This document shows positions 34,609 to 45,020 of a stretch of 64,000 nt of DNA, in pieces. This stretch comes from Clostridium weizhouense (GTDB taxonomy: Bacteria; Bacillota; Clostridia; Clostridiales; Clostridiaceae). The position numbers and the translations under genes are program-made. The notes under the pieces are model-generated. The model was not told the origin of the DNA, ran no database searches, and saw only the letters and a list, made by a program, of their open reading frames with translations. Position 1 is the first letter of the stretch. Each line of letters opens with the position of its first letter. Location of the stretch: contig NZ_JAHXPT010000010.1 in assembly GCF_019431045.1 (NCBI RefSeq), positions 123,971-187,970 on the forward strand, given 5' to 3'.

Positions 34609-37194
34609 GTGAATAAAATAGAAAAATACTATAATTTAGAAGATTTTAATGGAAATATAGGTTTTAAAGAAACTATACAAAATAGTAAAGGTACATATAA
34701 TTCCATAACAGGTGATAAAAATTATTTTTATTATAGATTAAAGGATAGTTTTAAAAAAGCAAATAAGATTGACGTAATAGTTTCTTTTCTGATGGATTCT
34801 GGTGTTAAGCTTATTTTAAATGATTTAAAGGAAGCAATAGATAGAGGGGTTAGTATTAGAATTCTAACAGGAAGTTATTTGAATATTACATCTCCAACAG
34901 CTCTTTATATGCTTAAAAGGGAGCTTAAGGATAAATTTGATTTAAGATTTTATAATGTACCATACAGATCATTTCATCCAAAGTCATATATGTTCCATAA
35001 TGAAGATGATAGTGAAATTTATATAGGATCATCTAATATTTCAAGGGGAGCTTTAACTGATTCTATTGAATGGAACTATAGATTTTTACGTTCTCAAAAT
35101 CCAAATGACTTTAAGGAATTTTATAGTACATTTGAAGATTTGTTTAATAATCATTCTGTAATTATTAATGATGAAGTAATGAAACAATATTCAGAGAGTT
35201 GGAAAAGACCACGGATTTATAAGGATATAGATAAGGCTAAGGAAGAAGAAACTAAAACTAAAGGAAATATTTATATAAATAATAAGGATGAAAAAAATTC
35301 AATTGCAAATGATAATAATGAAGAAATAAATCCTAAAGACATTGAAAAAGATAATTTAATACAATTATTTGAACCTAGAGGAGCACAGATAGAAGCCTTA
35401 TATGCTTTAGAAAATTCCAGAGAAGAAGGTTTTGACAAAGCGTTAATTGTTGCAGCTACTGGAATTGGAAAAACTTATTTAGGAGCCTTTGATTCTATAA
35501 AAGCGAGTAAGATTTTATTTGTTGCTCATAGAGAAGAAATAATTAAACAAGCGGCTGTAAGTTTTAAGAATGTTAGAAAGAGTGATGATATAGGATTCTT
35601 TTATAACAATACTAAGGATAATAATAAGTCAATGATTTTTGCATTGGTACAAACCTTAGGTAAAGATGACTATTTAAATGAAGCTTATTTTAAGAAAGAC
35701 TATTTTGATTACATAATAATAGATGAATTTCATCATGCAGTATCTAGTAACTACAGAAAAATCCTAGATTATTTTACTCCAAAGTTTATGCTTGGATTAA
35801 CTGCAACACCTGAAAGACTTGATAATAAAGATGTATTTTCACTTTGTGATTATAATACTGTTTATGAAATAAGGGTTAATGATGCAATAAATAAAGGATA
35901 TCTTGTTCCGTTTAGATATTATGGAATTTATGATGAAACTGTAAATTATGAGGATGTAGAATTCAAAAATGGTAAGTATAATGATAAAGAATTAGAAGAT
36001 GCTTTAATGCTTAATAGAAGAGGAGAACTTATTCTAAACCATTATAAAAAGTATAATTCAAATAAATCACTAGGCTTTTGTACATCAAAGAAACATGCAG
36101 AATATATGGCAAAATACTTTACTGAAAAGGGAATAAGTGCAGTAGCAGTATACAGCGGAGAAAATGGAGAATACTGTGCAAATAGAAATGATGCATTAAA
36201 CAAATTGACTAAGGGAGAAATAAAAGTAATATTTTCAGTTGATATGTTTAATGAAGGATTAGATATACCTTCAATAGATATGGTAATGTTCTTAAGACCA
36301 ACACAATCTCCAACAGTATTCTTGCAACAACTAGGAAGAGGACTTAGAAAATATAAAGAAAAGAAATACTTAAATGTACTTGATTTTATAGGTAACTATA
36401 AAAAAGCAGATCTTTTACCATTCTTATTAAGTGGCAAACAATATTCAAGAGTTGAATCTAAAAGAGGAATACCTAATGAAGAAGAATATCCAGAAGATTG
36501 TAGAGTAGACTTTGACTTTAGATTAGTGGATATATTTAAGAAACTAGCCTCAAAAGAAATGAATATCAAAGATAAGATTAAAGAAGAATTTTTAAGAATT
36601 AAAGATGAACTAGGACATAGACCTTCAAGAGTGGAATTATTCACTTATATGGATGATGATATTTATTCAAATATGAGAAATAAGTCAAAAGTCAATGTAT
36701 TTAATGATTACATGAGTTTTTTAAGAAACTTAGGAGAGTTAATAGAAGAAGAAAACAGTATGAATTCTTTAGCATATGAATTTATAAACATGTTAGAAAC
36801 TACTTCAATGAGTAAAACCTATAAGATGCCAATACTTTTAGCTTTCTATAATGAAGGAAATTTAAAAATAAGAATAGATAATGATGATATTTATAAAAGT
36901 TTTAAAGAATTTTACTCAAAACCTTCTAATGGGATAGATATGTTAAAACATAAAAGTACAGCAGATTTTAAAAACTGGGATAAAGAAAAGTATATAAAGC
37001 TTGCAAAAGATAATCCAGTAAAATTTTTATCAAAAACTCATAGTAAGTTCTTTTATATAGATGGTGAAGATTTTTGCTTAGTTGAAGAACTTTTACAGTT
37101 TAAAAATAACAAAAGCTTTATGGAACATTTTAGAGATGCAATAGAATATAGGACTATGCAATATTATAAAAATAGATTTGAACAAAAGAAGTAA
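34609..37194 (+). CDS. PLD-nuclease/SF2 helicase fusion (defence-type)
   Basis: About 861 aa from the GTG at 34609 (CAGGTGAT just before; an in-frame TTG lies at 34606). Residues ~20-190 are a phospholipase-D-type nuclease domain with a single HxK motif (FHPKSYMF) and GSSNISRGAL. Residues ~260-600 are a superfamily 2 helicase: AATGIGKTYLGAFDS (Walker A), IIDEFHHA (motif II), LTATPERL (III) and FLQQLGRGLRKY (VI). A helical C-terminal part follows. One HKD motif per chain implies a dimer. This architecture is known from defence islands and restriction-like systems. A MazG-like gene follows 42 bases later. A longer paralogue lies at 59850. Confidence 0.85.
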   Translation: MNKIEKYYNLEDFNGNIGFKETIQNSKGTYNSITGDKNYFYYRLKDSFKKANKIDVIVSFLMDSGVKLILNDLKEAIDRGVSIRILTGSYLNITSPTALYMLKRELKDKFDLRFYNVPYRSFHPKSYMFHNEDDSEIYIGSSNISRGALTDSIEWNYRFLRSQNPNDFKEFYSTFEDLFNNHSVIINDEVMKQYSESWKRPRIYKDIDKAKEEETKTKGNIYINNKDEKNSIANDNNEEINPKDIEKDNLIQLFEPRGAQIEALYALENSREEGFDKALIVAATGIGKTYLGAFDSIKASKILFVAHREEIIKQAAVSFKNVRKSDDIGFFYNNTKDNNKSMIFALVQTLGKDDYLNEAYFKKDYFDYIIIDEFHHAVSSNYRKILDYFTPKFMLGLTATPERLDNKDVFSLCDYNTVYEIRVNDAINKGYLVPFRYYGIYDETVNYEDVEFKNGKYNDKELEDALMLNRRGELILNHYKKYNSNKSLGFCTSKKHAEYMAKYFTEKGISAVAVYSGENGEYCANRNDALNKLTKGEIKVIFSVDMFNEGLDIPSIDMVMFLRPTQSPTVFLQQLGRGLRKYKEKKYLNVLDFIGNYKKADLLPFLLSGKQYSRVESKRGIPNEEEYPEDCRVDFDFRLVDIFKKLASKEMNIKDKIKEEFLRIKDELGHRPSRVELFTYMDDDIYSNMRNKSKVNVFNDYMSFLRNLGELIEEENSMNSLAYEFINMLETTSMSKTYKMPILLAFYNEGNLKIRIDNDDIYKSFKEFYSKPSNGIDMLKHKSTADFKNWDKEKYIKLAKDNPVKFLSKTHSKFFYIDGEDFCLVEELLQFKNNKSFMEHFRDAIEYRTMQYYKNRFEQKK

Positions 37195-37236
37195 TTAAAA
37201 AAATAGATGTATTAATTTCAAAAGGAGCAGATGTCT

Positions 37237-37548
37237 ATGAAGACTTACAATAAACTTGTTAGAGATAGAATTCCAGAGATAATAAAAGCAAATGGTAAGA
37301 AATGTGATATTAGAATAGCTAAAGGAGAAGAGAAAAGTGAGCTTCTAGAAAAAAAGCTTATGGAAGAAGTAAATGAATACCTAGAAGCAAAAAACTTAGA
37401 AGAACTTGCTGATGTTATGGAAGTATTAATTGGACTTGCAAATGATTTGGGATATTGTGAAGAGGATTTGATGAGAAAAAGAGAAGAAAAGAAAGAGGAA
37501 CGTGGTGGATTTGGTGATGGGATAGTTTTGGAGAAGGTATATTGTTAG
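37237..37548 (+). CDS. MazG-like NTP pyrophosphohydrolase
   Basis: 103 aa from the ATG at 37237 (AAAGGAG 9 bases upstream). KTYNKLVRDRIPEIIKANGK is the classic start of the phosphoribosyl-ATP/MazG-like family, and the metal-binding helix pair EEVNEYLEAKNLEELADVME carries the ExxE...ExxD pattern. Such enzymes split dNTPs to dNMP and pyrophosphate. Beside a PLD-helicase, a nucleotide-depleting or house-cleaning role is possible. A broken start of a related gene lies at 57189. Confidence 0.85.
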   Translation: MKTYNKLVRDRIPEIIKANGKKCDIRIAKGEEKSELLEKKLMEEVNEYLEAKNLEELADVMEVLIGLANDLGYCEEDLMRKREEKKEERGGFGDGIVLEKVYC

Positions 37549-37552
37549 GTAA

Positions 37553-37735
37553 ATGTTAATTGAAGAGGTTTTTTATAAAGTAGAGGTAGAAAAGTTATTA
37601 ATAAATATGAATGCTACATTAAAAAATCTAATTAATTTAATAACGTTAACGAGAGATTATGATATTTTTTATAATGAAATAAAAGATGTTAACTTAATAA
37701 AAGTAGGAGAAAATATATGTTTTTATACAATATAA
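37553..37735 (+). CDS. Possible small protein (60 aa), doubtful
   Basis: An ATG ORF (MLIEEVFYKVEVEKLLINMN ...) between the MazG-like gene and the next, overlapping the latter by 19 bases. It has only a weak AGG ribosome site. It could be a real coupling ORF or chance. No family is recognised. Confidence 0.3.
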   Translation: MLIEEVFYKVEVEKLLINMNATLKNLINLITLTRDYDIFYNEIKDVNLIKVGENICFYTI

Positions 37736-38637
37736 ATGGAGAAAAGCTAGAAGAAATAAGAGAAATTCCTTTTAAAAAGGAAATAGAATTACATAAATTA
37801 TGTGAAAGTAATTTAGAAAAAATATTTGGATTAAAGTTTGTTAAAAGAGAATTTTCTTTTAATAACTTTAGATTAGATACTTTGGCCTTTGATGAAAGTA
37901 GTAAAGCTTTTGTAATAATTGAGTATAAGAATATACGTAGTCTTAGTGTTATAGATCAAGGATATGCTTATTTATCATTACTTCTAAATAATAAAGCAGA
38001 TTTTATACTTGAATACAATGAAAATTGCAATACTACTTTAAAGAGAGATGATGTTGATTGGTCACAATCAAGAGTTATATTTGTATCACCAGCATTTAAT
38101 AACTATCAAAAGGAGTCAATTAATTTTAAAGATTTACCTTTTGAATTGTGGGAAGTTAAGAAATTTTCAAATAATACTGTTTATTTTAATGCTATAAAAC
38201 CATCTAAAATATCTGAATCCATAAAAACCATAACAACATCAAATGAAGGAGCTAGTCTTGTTAATAAAGAAGTAATGGTATATACAGAAGACGACCATTT
38301 TAAAAATTCATCAGAAGATATTATTGATTTATATAACAAGATTAAAGAATTTATATTTTCATTAAATGATAACATAACCATAAAAGCTAAGAAATTAGAA
38401 ATAGGTTTCGTATATAATAATAAAATTATGATTGATATTCATTTGCAAAGGAGAGCGTTAAAACTTTGGTTAAACACTAAAATAGGTACTATAGATGATT
38501 CTAAAAATATTGCAAAAGATATGTCAAATACAGGTCATTGGGGAAATGGAGATTATGAAATTCAAATATTTGATGATGAAGAACTTGAGTATATTTTTAG
38601 TTTAATAAAGCAGGTTTATAAGATAAAAAGTAATTAG
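37717..38637 (+). CDS. Putative PD-(D/E)XK nuclease with C-terminal DUF5655-like domain
   Basis: 306 aa, GTAGGAGAA site 6 bases before the ATG. Residues ~25-110 fit a PD-(D/E)XK-type nuclease: helix ELHKLCESNLEKIFGL, then RLDTLAFDE, then FVIIEYKNIRS with the E-x-K. The C-terminal ~110 residues (IIDLYNKIKEFIFSLN ... RRALKLWLNTKIGTI ... YEIQIFDDEELEYIFSLIKQ) match the DUF5655 pattern of proteins thought to bind DNA ends or nucleotides. Proteins of this type are common in clostridial defence islands. Biological role unproven. Confidence 0.72.
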   Translation: MFLYNINGEKLEEIREIPFKKEIELHKLCESNLEKIFGLKFVKREFSFNNFRLDTLAFDESSKAFVIIEYKNIRSLSVIDQGYAYLSLLLNNKADFILEYNENCNTTLKRDDVDWSQSRVIFVSPAFNNYQKESINFKDLPFELWEVKKFSNNTVYFNAIKPSKISESIKTITTSNEGASLVNKEVMVYTEDDHFKNSSEDIIDLYNKIKEFIFSLNDNITIKAKKLEIGFVYNNKIMIDIHLQRRALKLWLNTKIGTIDDSKNIAKDMSNTGHWGNGDYEIQIFDDEELEYIFSLIKQVYKIKSN

Positions 38638-38724
38638 ATTATTAATATACCAATTAGAAAGAAGACTTACCTTCTTAAAAATAGTGTATTTTAGTAATAA
38701 TTTATGTAATGTAGACTTTTATTT

Positions 38725-39363
38725 ATGTTGAAGTATAGTTATATAATGTATTTCTTTTTTGGTATACCTTCATTAATTATAATTAAACTCAGTGAGTATA
38801 TTAGTAACATTAAAAATAACAAAGCTAGCAAAGAACTAACACTTAGTTTCATATGTACATTTGTATATAGTTTTTTTTTGATATTTTTAAAAGATGAAAT
38901 AGTTAAACATTATTATTTCGTTTTCTTTGGTCTTACAATAAATTATATATTAAATCTTGATTTATTAATAAATATTACAATAAATCCATTCTATTTTATT
39001 AGTGATGAGAGTATAAATTATGACATTGAAGAGAATAAAGAAATTTTAAAAAATATATGGATTGGTGCACTATTTCTATTGTTTATAATAATAATAAACT
39101 TATTGTTAGGAGTATTAATGATTTATAACATAAATGGTGAGGCTTATCTTTGCTCAGTTACAACAAATGAAATTGGTATATTGGACTTATTTTATTATAC
39201 CATCGTTACATTTACTACAATAGGTTATGGAGATATAGTCCCCAATGCCCCTGAAAGTAAAGTAATGGCAATAATTATTGCTTTTACAAGTGTAATTTGT
39301 CTAATAATATTTATAAGTTCAATTCTATCTGCAAAAAGTAATTTTAAAAAGAAATTAAAATAA
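38725..39363 (+). CDS. Potassium-channel-like membrane protein
   Basis: 212 aa with four or more hydrophobic segments. The pore region has FYYTIVTFTTIGYGDIVPNA, containing the TIGYGD potassium selectivity filter, followed by a final membrane helix (VMAIIIAFTSVICLIIFISS). Channel subunits of this two-pore-helix type assemble as tetramers. No RCK/TrkA-N regulatory domain follows. The ATG at 38725 lies in a TTTATGTTGAAGTATAG motif like those used as promoters here, so the ATG at 38746 is an alternative start. Confidence 0.8.
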   Translation: MLKYSYIMYFFFGIPSLIIIKLSEYISNIKNNKASKELTLSFICTFVYSFFLIFLKDEIVKHYYFVFFGLTINYILNLDLLINITINPFYFISDESINYDIEENKEILKNIWIGALFLLFIIIINLLLGVLMIYNINGEAYLCSVTTNEIGILDLFYYTIVTFTTIGYGDIVPNAPESKVMAIIIAFTSVICLIIFISSILSAKSNFKKKLK

Positions 39364-39534
39364 ATAATAATATTAGTTCATATTTTGGTTTTTATTAAAT
39401 TAAGCTTTTAATTTTTTAGAGGAGATATGTACAGGTTATGCTTACTAATAAAAACATATGTGAAGTATTTTTAATATAGAGTATAATATAACTATGTTAT
39501 ATTATGGCTATATATGAAAAGAGAGGAAGATTGG

Positions 39535-42500
39535 ATGAGTAATTTTGCTTTTTTAAAAGAAAAGTGGTCTATACTTGAAAACTTAGGAAAGCTAGCAGAG
39601 AGAAACCTTTATATAGATTCAAATACTACATTTATTAAGTGTGGTATGTTTGGGGAAATTGTGGTTCAGTTTATGTTTTCTATGGAAGAGATTGATGACA
39701 CATTAATATCTCATGACAATAATCATAACAATAGAATTAAGCTATTAAAGAAGGAAGATTTAATTCCTGAGGATATTGATAATATACTTCATTTGCTTAG
39801 AATAAAGAGAAATAGTGCAGCACATAGTGGATATGAGGATGTTGAAAAAGCAAAGGTTCAATTAGAGTTGACATTTAAATTAGCTATTTGGTTTATGCAG
39901 ACTTATGGAGATTGGAGTTTTGAGCCTAAAGCTTTTGAGATGCCACAGGAAAATGAATATGGTGAAAATGTTAATGACATAACGAAGGAATACGAAGAAA
40001 AGTACAAAGCTTTAGAAAAAGAACTTAATGCTTTAAAAGCTCAAGAAAAAGACAAGGAAGAGTTAGAAAAGCGTAAAGAACAAGGGAAGAAAGCTAGTAG
40101 AAAGATTGAATTAAGTGAAGCAGAAACAAGAAGAATAATAGATGCACAGCTTCAAGGAGCTGGGTGGGAAGCTGATACTGTTAATCTTAGATATTCAAAG
40201 GGGACAAGACCTCAAAAGGGAAGAAATTTAGCTATTTCTGAATGGCCAACTTATTCAAAGGATAAAGGTAATGGAGCAGTTGATTATGCTTTATTTATTG
40301 GTGAAAGATTAGTAGGATTTATAGAAGCTAAGAAATATTCTAAAGATGTTGCAGGAACTATGGTTGAAACTAAAGTTTATGCTGAAGGCGTAAAGGAAGA
40401 GCATGAAGATTATGTAGTTTCTAAATGGAATAATTATAAAGTACCATTTTTATTTGCTACAAATGGCAGAAAGTACATAAGAGAGATTGAAGAAAAGAGT
40501 GGAGTTCATTTTTTAGATTGCAGAAATTCAAGGAATAATAAAAAAGTGCTTCAAGGGTGGTATTCACCAGAAAAACTTGAAGTAATGCTTGAAGAAAATG
40601 TTGAAGAAGCAAATAAAACTTTAGATGAATTATCCTTTGAATTTTTACAATCAGAAAATAGTATAGGTCTTAGATATTATCAAGTTGAAGCTATAAAAGC
40701 AGTAGAAAAAGCTATTATAGAAGGAAAAGAAACAGCTTTAATAACTATGGCAACTGGAACAGGTAAAACAAGAACAGTTTTAGGATTAATATATAGATTA
40801 CTTAAGACTAATAGATATAGAAGAATTTTATTTTTAGTTGATAGAACTTCACTTGGAGATCAAGCTTTAGATACATTTAAGGAAGTTAAGATAGAAGATT
40901 TAAAAACATTAAATCAAATATATAATATTAATGGTCTAGATGAAAAACTTATTGATAAAGAAACAAAAATTCATATAGCTACTGTACAAGCTATGGTTAA
41001 AAGAATTATGTACAATGAAGATGAAACTAATGTGCCTTCTGTTGGTGATTATGATTGTATAATAATTGATGAAGCTCACAGGGGTTATACTTTAGATAAA
41101 GAAATGACTGGTGAAGAGGTTGAATGGAGAGATAATAGAGATTTTTTAAGTAAGTATAAGAAAGTAATAGAATATTTTGATGCTTTCAAGGTTGCACTTA
41201 CAGCTACACCAGCACTTCATACAACAGTGATATTTGGAAAGCCTGTATATAACTATAGTTATAGAGAGGCTGTTATAGATGGATATCTTGTAGATCATGA
41301 ACCACCTCATCTTATAGAAACAGAGCTTACTCGTGAGGGGGTTCATTATAATAAAGGTGATAAAGTGGCAAAATATAATAAGTTTACTGGTGAGCTTATT
41401 AATGGAGCAGAATTAGAAGATGATGTAGATTTTGAAATAGATCAATTTAATAAAAAAGTAATTATAGAATCACATACAAAAGCTGCATTAGAAGAAATAG
41501 CAAAATATATTGATCCTGAAAATGATGAAGGAAAGACTTTAATATTTGCAGCAAGTGATGCTCATGCAGATATGATAGTTAGATTATTAAAAGACATTTT
41601 TAGAGAAACTATAGGTGGAGTAGATGATGATTCTATTTTAAAGATAACAGGATCTATAAAAGATGCAGACTTAGCTATTAAAAAGTTTAAAAATGAGAGA
41701 TATCCAAATGTTGCGGTTACAGTTGACTTATTATCTACAGGGATTGATGTACCTAGAATTGATAAAATAGTATTTTTAAGAAGAGTAAAGTCAAGAATAC
41801 TTTATGAGCAAATGCTAGGTAGAGCAACTCGTCTTTGTGATGAAATAAATAAAACTCATTTTGAAATATTTGACTGTGTAAGACTTTATGAAGCACTTCA
41901 AGATATGACAAATATGAAGCCAATTGCAGCTACTGCAAATACAACTTTTAAAGTCTTGAAGGAAACATTAGAGAGAACAGAGAGTAGTGAAGAAAAAGAA
42001 GCAGCTATAAATAAAGTAATAGCAAAAATGCAAAGAAAAAAGAAATTAATAGATGAAAATGAAAGATTAATATTCAAAAGTCTTTGTAATGATAAAACTC
42101 CTGAAGAATTTATAAAGGAACTTAAAGAATTTGATACAGATGAAGCTGCTAAAGAGATAATCAGAAATAATGCATTAATTGAATACTTAGATGAAAAGTA
42201 TAGAAATGATGAAATTATAATTGTTTCAGATAAAGAAGATAAAGTAGTATCACATACAAGAGGATATGGTAAAGGCAAAAAGCCAGAAGATTATATTGAA
42301 GAGTTTAAAAAATATATTGAGGAAAATAAAAATACAATTCAAGCTTTAGAAGTTGTTTGTACAAGACCACAGGATTTAACTAAGGAAACGCTAAAACAGC
42401 TTAAAGCTATATTAGATAACAATGGATTTAATGAAGAATATTTAAAAACAGCTTGGAAAGACTTAAAAAATGAAGAAATAGTAGCAGATATTATTGCATT

Positions 42501-42792
42501 TATAAGACAACAAGCTTTAGGAAGTCCACTAGAATCTAATGAGGAAAGAGTAAAAAGAGCAATTACAAAAATAAAAAGAGAATATTATTTAACAAAGCCT
42601 CAAGAAAATTGGATTAATAGAATAGAAAAGGTAATGCTAAAAGAAGTGGTAATAGATAAAGAAACTTTAGATACTGGAAGCTTTAAGACTCAAGGTGGCG
42701 GATTTGACAGACTTAATGAAAAATTGTTTAATGGTAATCTAGGAGAAATAATAACAAAGCTAAAAAAATATATGTTTGAAAAGATTGGATAA
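39535..42792 (+). CDS. hsdR: Type I restriction enzyme, R subunit
   Basis: About 1085 aa from the ATG at 39535, preferred because GAGAGGAAG lies 8 bases upstream (an ATG at 39514 has none). Residues ~1-130 form a DUF4145 domain (IKRNSAAHSGYEDVEKAK). The nuclease core is VDYALFIGERLVGFIEAKK (D...ExK). The helicase has MATGTGKTRTVLG near residue 405, IIDEAHRGY near 510, ALTATPALH and YEQMLGRATRL. It cuts and translocates DNA bound by HsdM/HsdS. It heads hsdR-fic-hsdM-hsdS on one strand with small gaps. Confidence 0.95.
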   Translation: MSNFAFLKEKWSILENLGKLAERNLYIDSNTTFIKCGMFGEIVVQFMFSMEEIDDTLISHDNNHNNRIKLLKKEDLIPEDIDNILHLLRIKRNSAAHSGYEDVEKAKVQLELTFKLAIWFMQTYGDWSFEPKAFEMPQENEYGENVNDITKEYEEKYKALEKELNALKAQEKDKEELEKRKEQGKKASRKIELSEAETRRIIDAQLQGAGWEADTVNLRYSKGTRPQKGRNLAISEWPTYSKDKGNGAVDYALFIGERLVGFIEAKKYSKDVAGTMVETKVYAEGVKEEHEDYVVSKWNNYKVPFLFATNGRKYIREIEEKSGVHFLDCRNSRNNKKVLQGWYSPEKLEVMLEENVEEANKTLDELSFEFLQSENSIGLRYYQVEAIKAVEKAIIEGKETALITMATGTGKTRTVLGLIYRLLKTNRYRRILFLVDRTSLGDQALDTFKEVKIEDLKTLNQIYNINGLDEKLIDKETKIHIATVQAMVKRIMYNEDETNVPSVGDYDCIIIDEAHRGYTLDKEMTGEEVEWRDNRDFLSKYKKVIEYFDAFKVALTATPALHTTVIFGKPVYNYSYREAVIDGYLVDHEPPHLIETELTREGVHYNKGDKVAKYNKFTGELINGAELEDDVDFEIDQFNKKVIIESHTKAALEEIAKYIDPENDEGKTLIFAASDAHADMIVRLLKDIFRETIGGVDDDSILKITGSIKDADLAIKKFKNERYPNVAVTVDLLSTGIDVPRIDKIVFLRRVKSRILYEQMLGRATRLCDEINKTHFEIFDCVRLYEALQDMTNMKPIAATANTTFKVLKETLERTESSEEKEAAINKVIAKMQRKKKLIDENERLIFKSLCNDKTPEEFIKELKEFDTDEAAKEIIRNNALIEYLDEKYRNDEIIIVSDKEDKVVSHTRGYGKGKKPEDYIEEFKKYIEENKNTIQALEVVCTRPQDLTKETLKQLKAILDNNGFNEEYLKTAWKDLKNEEIVADIIAFIRQQALGSPLESNEERVKRAITKIKREYYLTKPQENWINRIEKVMLKEVVIDKETLDTGSFKTQGGGFDRLNEKLFNGNLGEIITKLKKYMFEKIG

Positions 42793-42809
42793 AGCGTAGG
42801 TGATGAATT

Positions 42810-43544
42810 ATGTTTGAAAATATAGATAGTAAAAAATCTATTTTGGATAGTAAAAGACCTTTAAAAAAAGAAGTTTTAGATAATTTAAAAAGATACTTTG
42901 ATGTAGAACTGACTTATAATTCTAATGCAATAGAAGGAAATACTTTAACTGTAACTGAAACTAAAGTTATTTTAGAAGATGGAATTACTATAGGTAAAGG
43001 AAAAACATTAAGAGAACATTTAGAGGTTATAAATCATAAGGAAGCAATAGATTATATTGATGATATTGTAAGCAAGGACATTGATATTTCTGAAAGAGTA
43101 ATTAAAGATTTACATTATATAATATTAAAAAGTATTAATTCTAAAGGAGCTGGAGAGTATAGAACTACAAATGTTCTTATAAGTGGTAGCAGTCATAGAC
43201 CAGTAGAACATATTTTAGTACCTGAAAAAATGAAAGAGCTTGTTGAATGGTATAAAGATAATAAGGAAAAATTGCATCCAATAGAATTAGCAGCAGAATT
43301 TCATTTTAGATATGTATATATACATCCTTTTATTGATGGCAATGGCAGAAGCGCAAGACTTCTTATGAATTTAATTCTTATGAGAAGTGGTTATCCAATA
43401 TCAGTTATTAAGAATGAAGATAGAGATGAATATATGAAAGCTTTAGAAATAGCAAGTACAACAGAAAATACAAAAGATTTTATAAATATGGTAGCTAGTG
43501 CTGTAGATAAAAGCTTAGATACTTATTTATATATTGTACAATAA
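42810..43544 (+). CDS. Fic-domain protein embedded in type I RM locus
   Basis: 244 aa. SNAIEGN at residues 38-44 is the auto-inhibitory motif of class II Fic proteins. The catalytic loop is HPFIDGNGRSARLLMNL near residue 171, an intact HxFx(D/E)GNGRxxR. Fic enzymes transfer AMP (or related groups) to hydroxyl side chains of target proteins. It lies 17 bases after hsdR and 54 bases before hsdM. Such Fic genes often accompany type I loci, where they may regulate the system or act as an abortive toxin. The retained inhibitory motif suggests a silent default state. Confidence 0.9.
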   Translation: MFENIDSKKSILDSKRPLKKEVLDNLKRYFDVELTYNSNAIEGNTLTVTETKVILEDGITIGKGKTLREHLEVINHKEAIDYIDDIVSKDIDISERVIKDLHYIILKSINSKGAGEYRTTNVLISGSSHRPVEHILVPEKMKELVEWYKDNKEKLHPIELAAEFHFRYVYIHPFIDGNGRSARLLMNLILMRSGYPISVIKNEDRDEYMKALEIASTTENTKDFINMVASAVDKSLDTYLYIVQ

Positions 43545-43598
43545 TTAAAAAGACTGAATTTTAAAATTACAAAAAAGCAATTAGAATGGAGAACTTAA

Positions 43599-45020
43599 AT
43601 GAATACACAAGAAATAGTAAGTAAACTTTGGAACCTTTGTAATGTATTAAGAGATGATGGAATAACTTATCATCAATATGTAACAGAATTAACTTATATC
43701 CTTTTCTTAAAGATGGCAAAGGAAACAGGAGCAGAAGAAAAATTGCCACAAGGATATAAATGGAATGATTTAAAATCTAAAAGTGGAATAGAACTTAAAA
43801 CTTTCTATAAAGAGTTATTAAATCATTTAGGAGAAGAAACTACAGGTACAGTACAACAAATATATCAAGGTTCAGCTACTAATATTGATGAACCAAAGAA
43901 CTTAGAAAAAATAATTACAACTATAGATGGATTAGATTGGTACTCAGCTAAAGAAGAAGGTCTTGGTAATCTTTATGAAGGATTATTAGAAAAGAATGCA
44001 TCAGAAAAGAAATCAGGAGCAGGACAATACTTTACACCAAGAGTATTAATTGATGTAATGGTTAAATTAATAGATCCAAAACCAGGTGAAAAATGTAATG
44101 ACCCAGCAGCAGGAACATTTGGATTTATGATTGCAGCAGATCACTATTTAAAAGAAAAAACAGATAATTATTTTGATTTAGATACAGACTTAGCAGAATT
44201 CCAAAGAACTAAAGCTTTTTCAGGATGTGAGTTAGTTCATGAAACTCATAGATTAGCTCTTATGAATGCTATGCTTCATGATATAGAAGGAAACATAATC
44301 CTTGGAGATACATTAACTAATTTAGGAAAACAAATGAAAGATTTAGATGTAGTTCTTTCAAACCCACCTTTTGGAACTAAAAAAGGGGGAGAAAGAGCTA
44401 ATCGTGATGACTTAACTTTCATGACATCAAATAAGCAATTAAATTTCTTACAACATATATATAGAAGCTTAAAAGCAGATGGAAAAGCAAGAGCAGCAGT
44501 AGTATTACCTGATAATGTTTTATTCCAAGAAGGTGACGGAACAAAAATAAGAGAAGACTTAATGGATAAATGTAATCTACATACAATATTAAGACTTCCA
44601 ACAGGAATCTTCTATGCTCAAGGAGTTAAGACTAATGTATTATTCTTTACAAGAGGAACTTCAGATAAGGAAAATACAAAAGAAGTATGGTTCTACGATT
44701 TAAGAACTAATATGCCAAACTTCGGTAAAACAAATCCATTAAAAGAATCAAATTTTGATGATTTCATAAAAGCTTATACTGCTGAAAATAGAGAATCAGT
44801 ACAAGATGAAAGATGGAATAAATTAACTAGGGAACAAATCAAAGAAAAGAATGATAACTTAGATTTAGGACTTATAAAAGATGATTCAGTCTTAGATTAC
44901 GAAGACTTACCAGATCCAATAGAAAGTGCAGAAGAAGCAGTAGCAAAGCTTGAAGAAGCAACTGACTTACTTATGAGTGTTATTAAAGAATTAAAAGCTC
45001 TTGAAAGTGAGGATAAGTAA
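43599..45020 (+). CDS. hsdM: Type I DNA methyltransferase, M subunit
   Basis: 473 aa with GGAGAAC before the ATG. An N-terminal helical HsdM_N domain (QEIVSKLWNLCNVLRDDGI) precedes the N6-adenine methylase core: SGAGQYFTPRVLIDVMV, SAM motif DPAAGTFGFMIAA near residue 167, and catalytic NPPFGTKKGGE near residue 254. With HsdS it methylates the recognition site; with HsdR it forms the restriction complex. Its stop overlaps the start of hsdS by 1 base. Confidence 0.95.
   Translation: MNTQEIVSKLWNLCNVLRDDGITYHQYVTELTYILFLKMAKETGAEEKLPQGYKWNDLKSKSGIELKTFYKELLNHLGEETTGTVQQIYQGSATNIDEPKNLEKIITTIDGLDWYSAKEEGLGNLYEGLLEKNASEKKSGAGQYFTPRVLIDVMVKLIDPKPGEKCNDPAAGTFGFMIAADHYLKEKTDNYFDLDTDLAEFQRTKAFSGCELVHETHRLALMNAMLHDIEGNIILGDTLTNLGKQMKDLDVVLSNPPFGTKKGGERANRDDLTFMTSNKQLNFLQHIYRSLKADGKARAAVVLPDNVLFQEGDGTKIREDLMDKCNLHTILRLPTGIFYAQGVKTNVLFFTRGTSDKENTKEVWFYDLRTNMPNFGKTNPLKESNFDDFIKAYTAENRESVQDERWNKLTREQIKEKNDNLDLGLIKDDSVLDYEDLPDPIESAEEAVAKLEEATDLLMSVIKELKALESEDK

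Noticed and set aside
41898..42278. 126-aa minus-strand ORF inside hsdR
   Set aside because: Opposite-frame shadow of a conserved gene, no ribosome site or promoter.
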